A stretch of 64,000 nucleotides of DNA from Mycobacterium europaeum (GTDB taxonomy: Bacteria > Actinomycetota > Actinomycetes > Mycobacteriales > Mycobacteriaceae), in assembly GCF_002102155.1 (NCBI RefSeq), contig NZ_LQOU01000008.1, forward strand, positions 29,871 to 93,870, written 5' to 3'. The translations under genes were made by a program, and so were the position numbers. Below the pieces are notes generated by a model that was given only the letters and a program-made list of their open reading frames with translations, did not search any database and had not been told where the DNA came from. Positions 8,788-17,380 of this stretch are shown here, one piece after another (position 1 is the first letter of the stretch; the number at the start of each line of letters is the position of its first letter).

Positions 8788-10004
8788 GTCACCGGAAGCT
8801 CGTAGAGGCCGTAGGCCAGCGCGTCGTGTTTGAACGGCAACTCTTCCAGCGGTACGGCGAGCCGCAGCGTCGGGACGCGGCGCAGCAGGGTGGGCAGGAC
8901 GATCTGCAGCTCCATCCGGGCCAGCTGCTGCCCGACGCACTGGTGGCGACCGTAGCCGAAGCCGACGTGTGGGCCGTCCTCGCGGCGCAGGTCGAGCCGG
9001 TCCGGGTCGGGGAATTGGCGGATATCCCAGTTCGCCGGCGCGACATCGAGGATGATGCCCTCGCCCGCGCGGATCGTCACGCCGGCCACCTCGATGTCCT
9101 CGACGGCGATGCGGCGCTGACCGGTCTGGATGATGCTGAGGTAGCGCATCAATTCCTCGACCGCGACCGCGATCGCCTTGGGGTCGTCGGTGTCGCGCAG
9201 CAGGGCCAACTGGTCGGGATGCTCGAGCAAGGCCGCGATGCTCAGGCTGATCATGTTGGCGGTGGTCTCGTGGCCGGCGATCAGCACACCGGTGGCCAAT
9301 TGCGCGGCCTCGCGCACGCTGAGTTCCTCGGCGTTGACCCGCTCGGCGAGGTCGGACACCAGGTCCTCCGACGGGCTTTCCATTTTGGTGCGCACCAAGT
9401 TCGCCAGGTACTTCGCCAACGATGCGGCCCCCTGCGCGGTGTCCTCCTCGGTGGCGTACCGGCCCATGCCCCGCTGCGCCTGCGCCTGGAAGAAATCCGC
9501 GTCCTCGTACGGCACGCCCAACAACTGGCTGATGACCAACGACGGGACCGGCAGTGCCAACGTGTTGACGAGGTCTCCCGGCTTGGGGCCGGCCAGCAGC
9601 GCGTCGATGTGGTCGTCGGTGATTCTCTGCACCGCCGGGCGCAGCGCCTCGACGCGCTTGAAGGTGAACGGTTTCGACAGCATCCGGCGAAATCGGGTGT
9701 GCTCTTCGGCGTCGGAGGTGAACACCGAACGCGGCCGCTTGTGCACGGTCGCCAGCATCCCGGCGTTCCAGTGCGGATACCCCGGCAGCCGGTCGTCGAC
9801 GCTGGCCCGCGAGTCGGTGAACAACGCCCGGATCGCCTCGTAGCCGTGGATCAGCCACGGCGTGCTGTCGTCCCAGATCCGGACGCGGCTCAACTGGGCT
9901 TCGGCGTTGAGCTCCAACACCTTCGGCGGCGGGGCGAACGGGCAACCCGGCGCGCGTGACATCGGGAACTCCGGTACGTCGGTGGCGGTCGGGATCTCGG
10001 TCAT
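8781..10004 (-). CDS. Cytochrome P450
   Basis: 407 residues with all P450 marks: the I-helix oxygen-binding motif AGHETTANM, the K-helix ExxR in EELMRYLS, and the haem loop FGYGRHQCVG with the Cys thiolate ligand C356. Soluble bacterial class I type, which needs a ferredoxin and reductase supplied from elsewhere because none is adjacent. It sits 39 bp downstream of the TetR gene and overlaps the amidohydrolase start, suggesting that it hydroxylates the substrate whose product the amidohydrolase and M24 enzymes process. Substrate unknown. Confidence 0.93.
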   Translation of the reverse strand: MTEIPTATDVPEFPMSRAPGCPFAPPPKVLELNAEAQLSRVRIWDDSTPWLIHGYEAIRALFTDSRASVDDRLPGYPHWNAGMLATVHKRPRSVFTSDAEEHTRFRRMLSKPFTFKRVEALRPAVQRITDDHIDALLAGPKPGDLVNTLALPVPSLVISQLLGVPYEDADFFQAQAQRGMGRYATEEDTAQGAASLAKYLANLVRTKMESPSEDLVSDLAERVNAEELSVREAAQLATGVLIAGHETTANMISLSIAALLEHPDQLALLRDTDDPKAIAVAVEELMRYLSIIQTGQRRIAVEDIEVAGVTIRAGEGIILDVAPANWDIRQFPDPDRLDLRREDGPHVGFGYGRHQCVGQQLARMELQIVLPTLLRRVPTLRLAVPLEELPFKHDALAYGLYELPVTW

Positions 10005-10043
10005 CGCTCTCCTGGGTGCTGGGATCGTTCTCCGCTTGGTGGG

Positions 10044-10706
10044 CTAGCTGCCCGCCGCGGCCACGTGGACCGGTGCCAGCCACAGGCCGACGATCGCGTC
10101 GATCAGCCCTTCGCCGGCGACCGGCCAGGCCGAACGGGACCGCGGTCCGTGTTCGGCGAGCGCGCCTTCGTGCTCGGCGCAGGTGTGCATGAGCAGGTTG
10201 CGGACCATGACCATCCGTTCGGAACGCACCCGCCGGGGCAGGTCGGGTAGGCACCGATTGATTCCGTCGATGGTCCGCACGAGCAACGGGGAGGCGAGCG
10301 CGTCCTTGGTGACCACGTGGCGGTAGGTGGGGTCGGCCATGGCCTGGGCCGCGAACCGGGCGTACCAGCTGGGGGTACCCAGTGTGTGCAGGTGATCGGT
10401 GAGTGGCCGCACCAGCGCGCCCACCCAGTCGCGCAGCTCGGTCGAATCGCCGATGGCCGTGAGCATCTGCGCCCGCACGCGCTCGATCGGCTCGCGATGC
10501 TTGCTTTCGATCGCCCGGAGCAGGTCGGTCCTGGTGCCGAAGTGGTAACAAGCGGCGGCGTTGTTACCTTGCCCGGCCGCCTCGCTGATCTGCCGGTTCG
10601 ATACGGCATACATGCCGCGTTCGGCGAACAGCACTTCCGCGGCCGACAGGATCGCCTCCCGCGTGCCCGTCGACCTGTCGGAGCGGGCGATCCGCTCGGC
10701 GGTCAT
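10044..10706 (-). CDS. TetR family transcriptional regulator of the P450 operon
   Basis: 220 residues from ATG 10704-10706; an upstream in-frame start at 10721 is possible. The N-terminal HTH reads LSAAEVLFAERGMYAVSNRQI then SEAAGQGNNAAACYHFGTR, a typical TetR DNA-binding segment with Phe/Gly/Thr in recognition helix 3. The gene comes first in a leftward run with P450, amidohydrolase and two M24 proteins, so it is probably co-transcribed with them and controls its own operon through the AT-rich inverted repeat upstream. Confidence 0.87.
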   Translation of the reverse strand: MTAERIARSDRSTGTREAILSAAEVLFAERGMYAVSNRQISEAAGQGNNAAACYHFGTRTDLLRAIESKHREPIERVRAQMLTAIGDSTELRDWVGALVRPLTDHLHTLGTPSWYARFAAQAMADPTYRHVVTKDALASPLLVRTIDGINRCLPDLPRRVRSERMVMVRNLLMHTCAEHEGALAEHGPRSRSAWPVAGEGLIDAIVGLWLAPVHVAAAGS

Positions 10707-10732
10707 CGCCTCAGTGAACACGGCGGGGCGGA

Positions 10733-10754
10733 TTAAATCAAGCCATTTATTTAA
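10733..10754. promoter_or_regulatory. AT-rich inverted repeat upstream of the TetR-P450 operon
   Basis: Arms TTAAAT (10733-10738) and ATTTAA (10749-10754) with a 10-nt spacer, an AT-rich island in very GC-rich DNA about 27 bp upstream of the TetR start. It could be the operator, the -10 region, or both. No other gene begins nearby until the nitroreductase-like gene at 10872 on the other strand. Confidence 0.4.
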
Positions 10755-10871
10755 CGAGTGCGGCGGCCGCCGCGCGATGCGTAAGCCTCGGGGTTCTCAA
10801 TCCCCGGCCCTTCAAGGTGATTTCATTGCGTCGACGCCCGAGCCTGGCCGCCCCGGGAATACAGTCTTCGT

Positions 10872-11348
10872 ATGAATCCGCTCCAGCGGGTGGCTCGCAA
10901 TCCGGCGGCCTATCGCCGGCTCGTCCTGAATGGTCGGCCGGTCGCCGAGGGACTCGAGGCGCTGCTGCGCTTCGCGACAAACGGTCGGCTCGGTGTTCTG
11001 GACCTCGCCGGTCTGCCCAACGTGCAGGTCACCACGTCGGGTCGCAAGACGGGGCTCGCGCGCACGGCGACGGTGCAGTACGTGCCCGTCGAGAACGGCC
11101 TGTTGCTGGTCGGCTCGAACTGGGGCCGGGATCGCCACCCATCATGGTCGGCGAATTTGAAGGCCACACAACGGGTTACGGTCCGCCGGCGCGGCCAGCG
11201 CTTCGTCGCGACGGTGCGGTTGCTCACCGGTGCGGAGCGCGAGCAGGCGTGGTCCACGGCGCTGGCGCACTGGCCGAACTATCGGGTCGCCCAGGACCGT
11301 GCGGGCGGCCGGCAATTCCGGCTGTTTCTCCTCACGCCTACGGCATAG
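10872..11348 (+). CDS. Deazaflavin (F420)-dependent nitroreductase family protein
   Basis: 158 residues. The split-barrel Ddn-like family is recognisable by VQVTTSGRKTGLARTATVQY at about 51-70 and LLLVGSNWGRDRHPSWSANL at about 76-95, then a C-terminal ALAHWPNY segment. Members bind F420H2 and reduce quinones, nitro compounds or other hydrophobic electrophiles, often at the inner membrane face. It stands alone on the plus strand, convergent with the DUF2231 membrane protein. The native substrate is not predictable. Confidence 0.85.
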   Translation: MNPLQRVARNPAAYRRLVLNGRPVAEGLEALLRFATNGRLGVLDLAGLPNVQVTTSGRKTGLARTATVQYVPVENGLLLVGSNWGRDRHPSWSANLKATQRVTVRRRGQRFVATVRLLTGAEREQAWSTALAHWPNYRVAQDRAGGRQFRLFLLTPTA

Positions 11349-11363
11349 GCGCCGCGACGACCG

Positions 11364-11858
11364 CTAACCCGGGTGGTGCGCCTGTTCCAATTTGGCGATT
11401 TCGCCGCCCCAAACCGATTGGGCCCCAGCATCACCCACGCGGTAGATCTGGACCATCGATGAGATGGCGACGGCGAGCACCAGTATCGCAATGGTCGCCC
11501 GGACGACAATGTGGCTCTTTTCCGTGCGGTTTTCGATCAGGCGCATCACCACCAGCACCAACGCGGCCGCCAGGAGTGCGGCGGAGAAGTAGGTCATCGT
11601 CGCGCCCAGGTCGGCATGCTTTTGCAGGATCGCGCTGGGTTTGGCCCTCAGGTCGTAAAGCCATTCCCCGGCGTTGACCGTGATCGGCGTCAACACCATG
11701 GTGGCGGCAGCCGACATCGCTGCGAGCCACAACAGCGGGCCCCGCCGCGCCGTCGGCCAGAACACGCACACGATCTCCAGCACGGCGGTCAGCGGTACGA
11801 GCACCACCACGAAGTGCAGCAGCAGGGCATGGGCGGGCAGGCCGTTGATGACGGTCAT
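11364..11858 (-). CDS. DUF2231 family integral membrane protein
   Basis: 164 residues with four hydrophobic segments (about 11-33, 41-62, 86-106 and 120-140). The opening with an early HALLLHFVVVLVPLT and the later GEWLYDLR plus HADLGATMTY fit DUF2231, whose conserved His residues may bind a haem or metal. It lies 35 bp downstream of the lipoprotein gene on the same strand and is probably co-transcribed. Function unknown. Confidence 0.75.
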   Translation of the reverse strand: MTVINGLPAHALLLHFVVVLVPLTAVLEIVCVFWPTARRGPLLWLAAMSAAATMVLTPITVNAGEWLYDLRAKPSAILQKHADLGATMTYFSAALLAAALVLVVMRLIENRTEKSHIVVRATIAILVLAVAISSMVQIYRVGDAGAQSVWGGEIAKLEQAHHPG

Positions 11859-11893
11859 CGGGCTCCTTGGTGTGTTGGGCGGTCAGCCGGCGG

Positions 11894-12514
11894 TCAGCCG
11901 CCGAGCCCCTTCTTGATGGCCGCGTCCTGCTTCTGGCCCACGTCGTTGACGAAGTCGGCCGGGGCAAGCGTGTCGGGGGGCCCGTCGAATTCCAACGTGA
12001 CGAAGGCCCTGCCCTCGGTGAACAGCAGTATCGTCACGCCCTTGCTCTTGTCCGGGGAGTTGCCCATCAGGGTCGTTCCGCCCGTGCCCACGTTGGCCGC
12101 TTGCGTTGTCGGGTTCTTGATCACATCACCCTGCGCACCCTTGGCCGCGTTCAACGCGCTCGTCGCCGCGTCGGGGTCCGCGAGCACCTGGATCGTGTCC
12201 TTGATGACGTGGCTGCCGTCCTCGTCTTTGAACGTCGTCGCGACGCCCGGCTGGCCGTTCGGGTTGCTGGTCGGCGGGGTGGCGGTGAACGGGATCGGCG
12301 CGTTGATGTCGCTCGCCTGGATCAACAGCCCGGTGTACTGGTTGGCCTGCGGGGACGCCGACGAGGCCGGTGTCGAGCCGGGGGCGCTGGTGGTCGGGCT
12401 GGACGAGCCCGGTTTAGGCGTCGACGGCGCCGGATGCTTGCTGCACCCCGCGATCGCCACTGCCAGCGCCGCCGCCGCCGCGACGCCCGCGGTCACCGTC
12501 CGTGAGGTCGTCAT
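11894..12514 (-). CDS. Secreted lipoprotein of unknown function
   Basis: 206 residues from ATG 12512-12514. A signal peptide (basic n-region, Ala/Val-rich core) ends in the lipobox AIAGC with the lipidated Cys at 24, followed by a Pro/Ser/Thr-rich linker (about 28-55). The mature domain (about 60-206) has no recognised motif; its length and linker resemble mycobacterial Lpp/Lpq lipoproteins. It should be anchored on the outer face of the cytoplasmic membrane. Same strand as, and just upstream of, the DUF2231 membrane protein, a likely partner. Confidence 0.8.
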   Translation of the reverse strand: MTTSRTVTAGVAAAAALAVAIAGCSKHPAPSTPKPGSSSPTTSAPGSTPASSASPQANQYTGLLIQASDINAPIPFTATPPTSNPNGQPGVATTFKDEDGSHVIKDTIQVLADPDAATSALNAAKGAQGDVIKNPTTQAANVGTGGTTLMGNSPDKSKGVTILLFTEGRAFVTLEFDGPPDTLAPADFVNDVGQKQDAAIKKGLGG

Positions 12515-12636
12515 CGCTCGAGCTCCCTTCCAGGCCGCCTCCGGCGCCACTGTCGAGTTCGTTTCCGAATCGCACAGTACACATTGCGTCGCGGCGCCGC
12601 GGTGGCGCCGAAGGCCCCTGGGCGGGCGATGGAGGG

Positions 12637-13446
12637 CTACTCCAGTTGGTCGCGCAGGCAGCGCAGGGTGCTGGCCAGGATGCGGGAGACCTGCATCTGC
12701 GACACGCCGATCCGCTCGGCGATCTGGCTCTGCGTCATCGACTCGAAGAACCGCATGCGCAAGACGTCGCGTTCGCGCCCCGGAAGTGCGGCCACCAGGA
12801 CGCGCAGCGCCTCCCGATTGGTGATGTGCTCGATCTGCGGATCGATGCCGCCGACCGCATCAGCGACCAGCCGGGGTGACCCCGAGCCGTCGGTGCCCAC
12901 CGGCGCGTCCAGGGAATCCAGCCGGTAGGCGTCGCCCGCCACGAGGCACTCGACGATCTCCTCGCGGGGCACGTCCAGCTCTTGCGACAGCTCGCCCGCG
13001 GTGGGCGCACGTCCCAGCCTCTGGGCCAGGTCGCCGGTCGTCCTGCTGATCTGTACGTGTAGCTCACGCAGCCGCCGCGGAACCCGCATACCCCAGCTGT
13101 AGTCACGGAAGTAGCGGCGAACCTCGCCCATCATGGTCGGGACCGCGAAGCCGATGAAGCTGGGGCCCTTGTCGGGATCGAACCGGTTGACGGCGTTCAT
13201 CAGACCAAGCCGCGCCACCTGGACGAGATCGTCGAGACCTTCCCCGCGGCGCGCGAAATGGCTGGCCACATGGTCGGCCAGGGGCAGGCATCGTGCCACG
13301 ATCCGTTCGCGCTGGCGGCTGTACTCGTGTGACTCCGCCGGCATCCGGCGCAGCGCCACAAACATTTCGACCACGTCGTCGTAAGAATCGTCGGCTTTGG
13401 TGTCGCGGCGCGGGGCGGGACGGGTGGATGCGATTACATCGGTCAT
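12637..13446 (-). CDS. RNA polymerase sigma factor, SigF/SigB type (group 3)
   Basis: 269 residues from ATG 13444-13446; an earlier ATG at 13503 is in frame. Region 2 contains RCLPLADHVASHFARRGEGL and DLVQVARLGLMNAVNRFDP, region 3 has SWGMRVPRRLRELH, and region 4 has RERDVLRMRFFESMTQSQIA followed by IGVSQMQVSRILA. Overall it closely parallels mycobacterial SigF, the stress and stationary-phase factor. Unlike the classic sigF locus there is no RsbW/UsfX-type anti-sigma gene beside it, so control must come from elsewhere. Whether it is SigF itself or a paralogue cannot be settled from this window. Confidence 0.9.
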   Translation of the reverse strand: MTDVIASTRPAPRRDTKADDSYDDVVEMFVALRRMPAESHEYSRQRERIVARCLPLADHVASHFARRGEGLDDLVQVARLGLMNAVNRFDPDKGPSFIGFAVPTMMGEVRRYFRDYSWGMRVPRRLRELHVQISRTTGDLAQRLGRAPTAGELSQELDVPREEIVECLVAGDAYRLDSLDAPVGTDGSGSPRLVADAVGGIDPQIEHITNREALRVLVAALPGRERDVLRMRFFESMTQSQIAERIGVSQMQVSRILASTLRCLRDQLE

Positions 13447-14111
13447 AGGCGCACGCGCCCGGCCTCGGCACGGCAGATCCTGGAAAGTTTTGCGCACAAA
13501 CATTTCTGCATTGCTGACTCACTCCTCGAGTCGCTTGCAGCGAGAGACGGCAGCTATGCGTACGGTCGCCTCACTGCACCCTGTATCCGCGGGACTGGTC
13601 GGTTATCCAGCGCGCTCGGCCTACCAAAGGGATATGACTCGGGGTGTTCGTCGCCGGAGCCATATCAAGCTCAGTAGCCGTGCGGCTGACTGGCCGCTTT
13701 GAGCTAAACGGCGACACGTCCATAACGGACTTCACTGGCGACTATACGCCTCAACGCATGGGCCCGCGATCGCCGAGGGCAAGCGGGCTCCTCGGCTCGC
13801 CCGCAACGGTTTCCGCCGCGCCCTGAGCGCGTGGGAGCTTTCGCCGACGTATGTGCAGGCCAGCGGGCCGAACCGGTGGTCGGGCGTACAACGCGCCGAT
13901 GCCCGGCCGGATGGCCGGCCGCGAGGTTTGCGGTGCGCACAGCCGGTGCCGCTTGCCTACGTTGGCGCGTTTGCCGGCAGGAAAAGTACTGACTGCGGTT
14001 CTCATTTCTGTACCGGCTGGGTACTGTTCGCCTAATGTTCGTGACCGAGCCCCCGCGTCCGGCACTCGACCGGCGCCGGGAACGCGTCCTGCACAACGTA
14101 TTACGACGCCC
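13447..14111. other. 665-bp intergenic region between divergent sigma factor and SDR genes
   Basis: No convincing gene. It holds the control regions of both flanking genes. Seen in it: a short hairpin GACTC/GAGTC at about 13517-13533, and a SigF-type promoter-like pair at 13997-14023 facing the SDR. Small open frames here lack start signals and look like chance. Confidence 0.6.
13997..14023 (+). promoter_or_regulatory. Candidate SigF-type promoter for the SDR gene
   Basis: GGTTC (13997-14001), a 17-nt spacer, then GGGTA (14019-14023), one mismatch from the known mycobacterial SigF consensus GGTTT-N15-17-GGGTA. It would put transcription start near 14030, about 80 nt before the SDR start. The SigF-type gene lies just across the same intergenic region. 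Confidence 0.45.
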
Positions 14112-15011
14112 GTGGCGGTGAGCGGCGACGGGCGCCTGCTGGACGGGCGGGGCGTGGTGGTGGCCGGCGGCAGCCGTGGGATCGGCCGCGCGGTCGCCGA
14201 ACTGCTCTGCGACCTGGGGGCAGGCGTTGTCGTCAACGGGCGTGATGGGGACGCCGTCGAGGAGACCGTCGCCGCGATCACGGCGGCGGGCGGACATGCC
14301 AGCGCAGTGGTCGGACCCGCTGACGAGGGGCGCGTCGCCGGCTTTCTCGTCGACGACTGCGTGCGTACCCACGGGCGGCTGGACGCCATGATCAACTGCG
14401 TCGGGATCGCCGAGCCGCCCGGCTCCTCGATCCTCAACATCTCGCCCGAAGACTTCGACCGCCTGGTCAGCGCCCACCTCGGCTCGGCGTTCCACACGTC
14501 GCGGGCGGCGGCGCGCGTCATGGCGGCGCAGGGACACGGTGCCATCGTCAACACCAGTTCGGTGGCGTTCCTGGGCGACTACGGCGGCACCGGCTATCCC
14601 GCGGGCAAAGGTGGGGTGAACGCCCTGACGTTGGCCGTCGCCGCCGAATTGAAGGCGCACGGCGTGCGGGCCAACGTCGTGTGTCCCGGGGCCCGCACGC
14701 GCCTGTCGACGGGCGCCCAGTACGAGGAGCACATCGAGGACCTGCACCGCCGAGGGCTGCTGGACGAAATGACCATGCGGGCCTCCCTGGACAGCGCCCC
14801 ACCGGCCTTCGTTGCCCCCGTGTATGCCTATCTCGTGAGCGACCTCGCGCAGGCCGTCACGGGCGAGATCTTTGTCGCCGCAGGCGGATTCGTTGGTCGC
14901 TTCGACCGGCCGGCCCCGCGGGTGCTCGGTTACCGCGACCACCATGACGCCGGGCCCTGGGCGGTCGGCGATGTGCACGAGATGATCGCCGCCGCGCAAG
15001 CCGCGCGCTGA
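14112..15011 (+). CDS. Short-chain dehydrogenase/reductase (SDR)
   Basis: About 299 residues from GTG 14112 (GTG 14118 also possible). Rossmann motif VVVAGGSRGIGRAVAELL near the N-terminus binds NAD(P); NCVG replaces the usual NNAG; the catalytic part is NTSS followed by YPAGK, giving the Ser and Tyr-x3-Lys triad residues. The C-terminal extension (after about residue 255) is longer than in minimal SDRs. Substrate unknown. A SigF-like promoter upstream and the sigma gene next door suggest stress-linked expression. Confidence 0.85.
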   Translation: MAVSGDGRLLDGRGVVVAGGSRGIGRAVAELLCDLGAGVVVNGRDGDAVEETVAAITAAGGHASAVVGPADEGRVAGFLVDDCVRTHGRLDAMINCVGIAEPPGSSILNISPEDFDRLVSAHLGSAFHTSRAAARVMAAQGHGAIVNTSSVAFLGDYGGTGYPAGKGGVNALTLAVAAELKAHGVRANVVCPGARTRLSTGAQYEEHIEDLHRRGLLDEMTMRASLDSAPPAFVAPVYAYLVSDLAQAVTGEIFVAAGGFVGRFDRPAPRVLGYRDHHDAGPWAVGDVHEMIAAAQAAR

Positions 15012-15105
15012 GCGGCGGGACGCCACGGCGGTCCGCCCGAAAGTCGCACGTTAGGGATGTGCGCCGCCTACGCTGTCCTGCGAAGCGCAGGAGGGTGTTT
15101 TGACA

Positions 15106-15891
15106 ATGCAATCGAACCCGCTCGACCCCGTCGCCAGCGAACGGCTCTCGCACGCGGGCAAGGTGTTCACATCCGATCTGTCGATCAACGAATTCGCCTT
15201 GCTGCACGGGGCCGGGTTCGAACCGATCGAACTCGTGATGGGCGTGTCGGTCTACCACGTCGGTTATCAATTCAGCGGTATCCGGCAACAATCCGAACTG
15301 CCGGTGCTCACCGACGCGACCTATCGGGCGCGCTGGAATGCCATGTCGCGGATGCAGGCGGAGGCGGACGCGCTGGGCGCCGACGGTGTGGTCGGTGTCC
15401 GCCTCGAATGGCGGCACCAGGGGGAGGGCGAGCACCTGGAGTTCATCGCGGTCGGAACCGCGGTGCGCTACACGCAGCAGCCCGGCGCCTATCGGCGCCC
15501 CAACGGTCAGGCGTTCACCAGCCACCTGTCCGGGCAGGACCTGACGACCCTGCTGCGATCGGGGTTCGCCCCGGTGGCGTTCGTGATGGGCAACTGCGTG
15601 TTTCACATTGCGGTGCAAGGCTTCCTGCGCACGCTCAGCCAGATGGGGCGCAATGCCGAGATGCCGCAGTGGACGCAGGGCAGCTACCAGGCCCGCGAGC
15701 TGGCGATGGCACGCATGCAAAGTGAAGCCGAGCGCGACGGCGCAACCGGTGTTGTCGGAGTGCATTTCGCCATCTCGAACTACGCGTGGGGGCAACACAC
15801 CGTCGAGTTCTACGTGGCCGGCACCGCGGTGCGTCACAGCGGTGAGGCGCAGACGCTGACGCCGTCGTTCGTCCTGCCCATGAGCGATTGA
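15106..15891 (+). CDS. Heavy-metal-binding (YbjQ/DUF74-like) domain protein, tandem duplicated domain
   Basis: 261 residues from ATG 15106, with AGGAGG at 15089-15094; TTG 15100 is an alternative start. Two similar halves can be seen: each opens with a short S-DLS segment, and each has a YbjQ-like helix/strand, RMQAEADALGADGVVGVRLE in the first and RMQSEAERDGATGVVGVHFA in the second, ending in IAVGTAVR or YVAGTAVR. YbjQ domains form pentameric assemblies of unclear function and are only nominally metal-binding. The stop overlaps the next gene by one base (TGATG), so the two are coupled. Confidence 0.7.
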   Translation: MQSNPLDPVASERLSHAGKVFTSDLSINEFALLHGAGFEPIELVMGVSVYHVGYQFSGIRQQSELPVLTDATYRARWNAMSRMQAEADALGADGVVGVRLEWRHQGEGEHLEFIAVGTAVRYTQQPGAYRRPNGQAFTSHLSGQDLTTLLRSGFAPVAFVMGNCVFHIAVQGFLRTLSQMGRNAEMPQWTQGSYQARELAMARMQSEAERDGATGVVGVHFAISNYAWGQHTVEFYVAGTAVRHSGEAQTLTPSFVLPMSD

Positions 15892-16271
15892 TGACGGGCC
15901 TCGATCACGATCGGGTCGGCCGGGTCGTCGGAACCGCCCTGGCCGGGCCCGGGGGAGTCGGGGTGGTACTCAAGGTGTTTTCCGGGGTTCCGGGGGTGGT
16001 CGTCGTTCCCGCCCGGCGCGGCTTTTTCCGATCGCAGCCGGAGCGGGTGCAGATCGGCGACTGGCGCTACGAGCTCACGGTCGACGGTCGGGTGAGCGCC
16101 GCGCACGTGGTGAACGGCATCGTCCTGGCCGAGGAGGTCCTGGCCGCCGGCACCGTCGGACCCCATATCGCCCGCGCGCTCGGGCAGCTGGTGACCCGCT
16201 ACGGCCCGACGATCATGCCCAACATCGACGCGGCGCTCGACGTGCTCGACGCCGGCTCCGGGCCGCGCTGA
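15891..16271 (+). CDS. Conserved hypothetical protein coupled to the YbjQ-like gene
   Basis: 126 residues. No known domain is recognised. Visible features: a Gly/Val-rich N-terminal half (VGVVLKVFSGVPGVVVVP) and a C-terminal helix containing ARALGQLVTRYGP and NIDAALDVLD. No signal peptide or clear membrane helix. Its ATG shares a base with the upstream TGA, so it is translationally coupled and probably works with the YbjQ-like protein. Confidence 0.6.
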   Translation: MTGLDHDRVGRVVGTALAGPGGVGVVLKVFSGVPGVVVVPARRGFFRSQPERVQIGDWRYELTVDGRVSAAHVVNGIVLAEEVLAAGTVGPHIARALGQLVTRYGPTIMPNIDAALDVLDAGSGPR

Positions 16272-16281
16272 TCCCGCGCGG

Positions 16282-16749
16282 TCACGGGCTGCCCGACTGG
16301 CTCTGATCGAGGCCCACCACCCACCGACTGAACTTCCAGCTGCCGTCGCGCTTGACGGCGGTGAAGTCATAGCATCCGGTGAGGTCGGCAACGGGCGGAC
16401 CACCGTCCTTGATGGCGAAGACCTGGACGTAGCAGTGTCCCGTCGCCTCGTCGGCGCCTTGGCCGGAAAACCAGAACGAGTTCAGGGCGTGGCGGCGTTG
16501 GTTGTATTCGGCCTTGAATGCCGCCTTCCGGGCCGCCAGCAGGCTCATGACCGTTTCGATGTCGGCCGACAACGGTTGGCCCTCGTGCAACAGGACGAGT
16601 TCCGGCGACTCGGTGAACAGCGTGCGAAACTCGTCGAGCCGGTTGTGGTCATAGGTGTAGGCGTAGGCGCCGAACAGGTTGATGATCGCCAGCCGGTCAG
16701 CGACGTCGAAGGCCGCACTTCCGACGCTCTCGATCGGATTCCCGGCCAC
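16282..16749 (-). CDS. NTF2-like (SnoaL) family protein
   Basis: About 155 residues from GTG 16747-16749; the frame extends to 16953 but the extension is low-complexity and overlaps the next gene. The cone-shaped NTF2-like fold is indicated by ADRLAIINLFGAYAYTYDHN near the N-terminus, the FTESPELVL strand, and a C-terminal YDFTAVKRDGSWKFSRWVVG. The family includes scytalone dehydratase- and ketosteroid isomerase-like enzymes and non-enzymatic binders. Likely follows the small membrane protein gene on the same strand. Confidence 0.75.
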   Translation of the reverse strand: MAGNPIESVGSAAFDVADRLAIINLFGAYAYTYDHNRLDEFRTLFTESPELVLLHEGQPLSADIETVMSLLAARKAAFKAEYNQRRHALNSFWFSGQGADEATGHCYVQVFAIKDGGPPVADLTGCYDFTAVKRDGSWKFSRWVVGLDQSQSGSP

Positions 16750-16867
16750 GGTGGTCAGTCTAGGCGCCCGGCTACCGGCGGCCGGCGGCGAAATCGGCCG
16801 CCTGGCCGATGCGGCCCGGGCGAACACCACCTCGACGTCGGGGCAGGGTGCGGCGACCCGCCACGGG

Positions 16868-17338
16868 CTACCGCGGCGTGTCCGTCCCCGGGGGGTGTCG
16901 GTGCAGCAGCGAACGGGCGGCCCGCAGCACGCCGCGAAACGCATAGGCGGCACTCACCACGGTCAGGACGATCAGCAGGACGAACATCGGCAACCAGTTG
17001 CCCCTGCTGTGGTCGACGTCCCACCAGATGACGGTGAACAACACCACACAGACCACCAGCACGATGTCCCGCCAGTTCCCCTGGTAGGACAACGCCGCCT
17101 TGCGCAGCGCCCTGCTTCGCTCCGCGCTCTCGATCAGGTCGTCGATGCGGGCGTCGATGGTGCGTTGCAGCTCAGCGCGCCTGGCGCCGGCCTCAGGGGG
17201 GAGCCGGTCCAACAGATCCATGTCGTCTTTGATCAGCCCCCGGAAATCCGGGGCCCGGAATTGGCCGGCGGCGACCGCCAGCATCGCGCCGCCGAAGACG
17301 GGCGCACTGTTGAGCGCGATCTGTCCGAGGCCCGTCAT
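16868..17338 (-). CDS. Small membrane protein of unknown function
   Basis: 156 residues, ATG start at 17336-17338. A helical charged stretch (about 33-85, with DLLDRLPPEAGARRAELQRT) precedes two transmembrane segments (about 91-108 and 117-138), ending in a short basic tail. No family recognised. It sits 42 bp downstream of the TetR gene on the same strand and may be its co-transcribed partner. Confidence 0.65.
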   Translation of the reverse strand: MTGLGQIALNSAPVFGGAMLAVAAGQFRAPDFRGLIKDDMDLLDRLPPEAGARRAELQRTIDARIDDLIESAERSRALRKAALSYQGNWRDIVLVVCVVLFTVIWWDVDHSRGNWLPMFVLLIVLTVVSAAYAFRGVLRAARSLLHRHPPGTDTPR

Positions 17339-17380
17339 GCCCGCTCCTTGTGGTTGTCGTCAACGCCGCCCGACGCGCCG

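Noticed and set aside
7609..10551. A single 980-codon open frame on the minus strand
   Set aside because: Only the 3' part (7609-8787) is the amidohydrolase. The rest overlaps the P450 and TetR genes in another phase and has no recognisable protein; it is a high-GC shadow.
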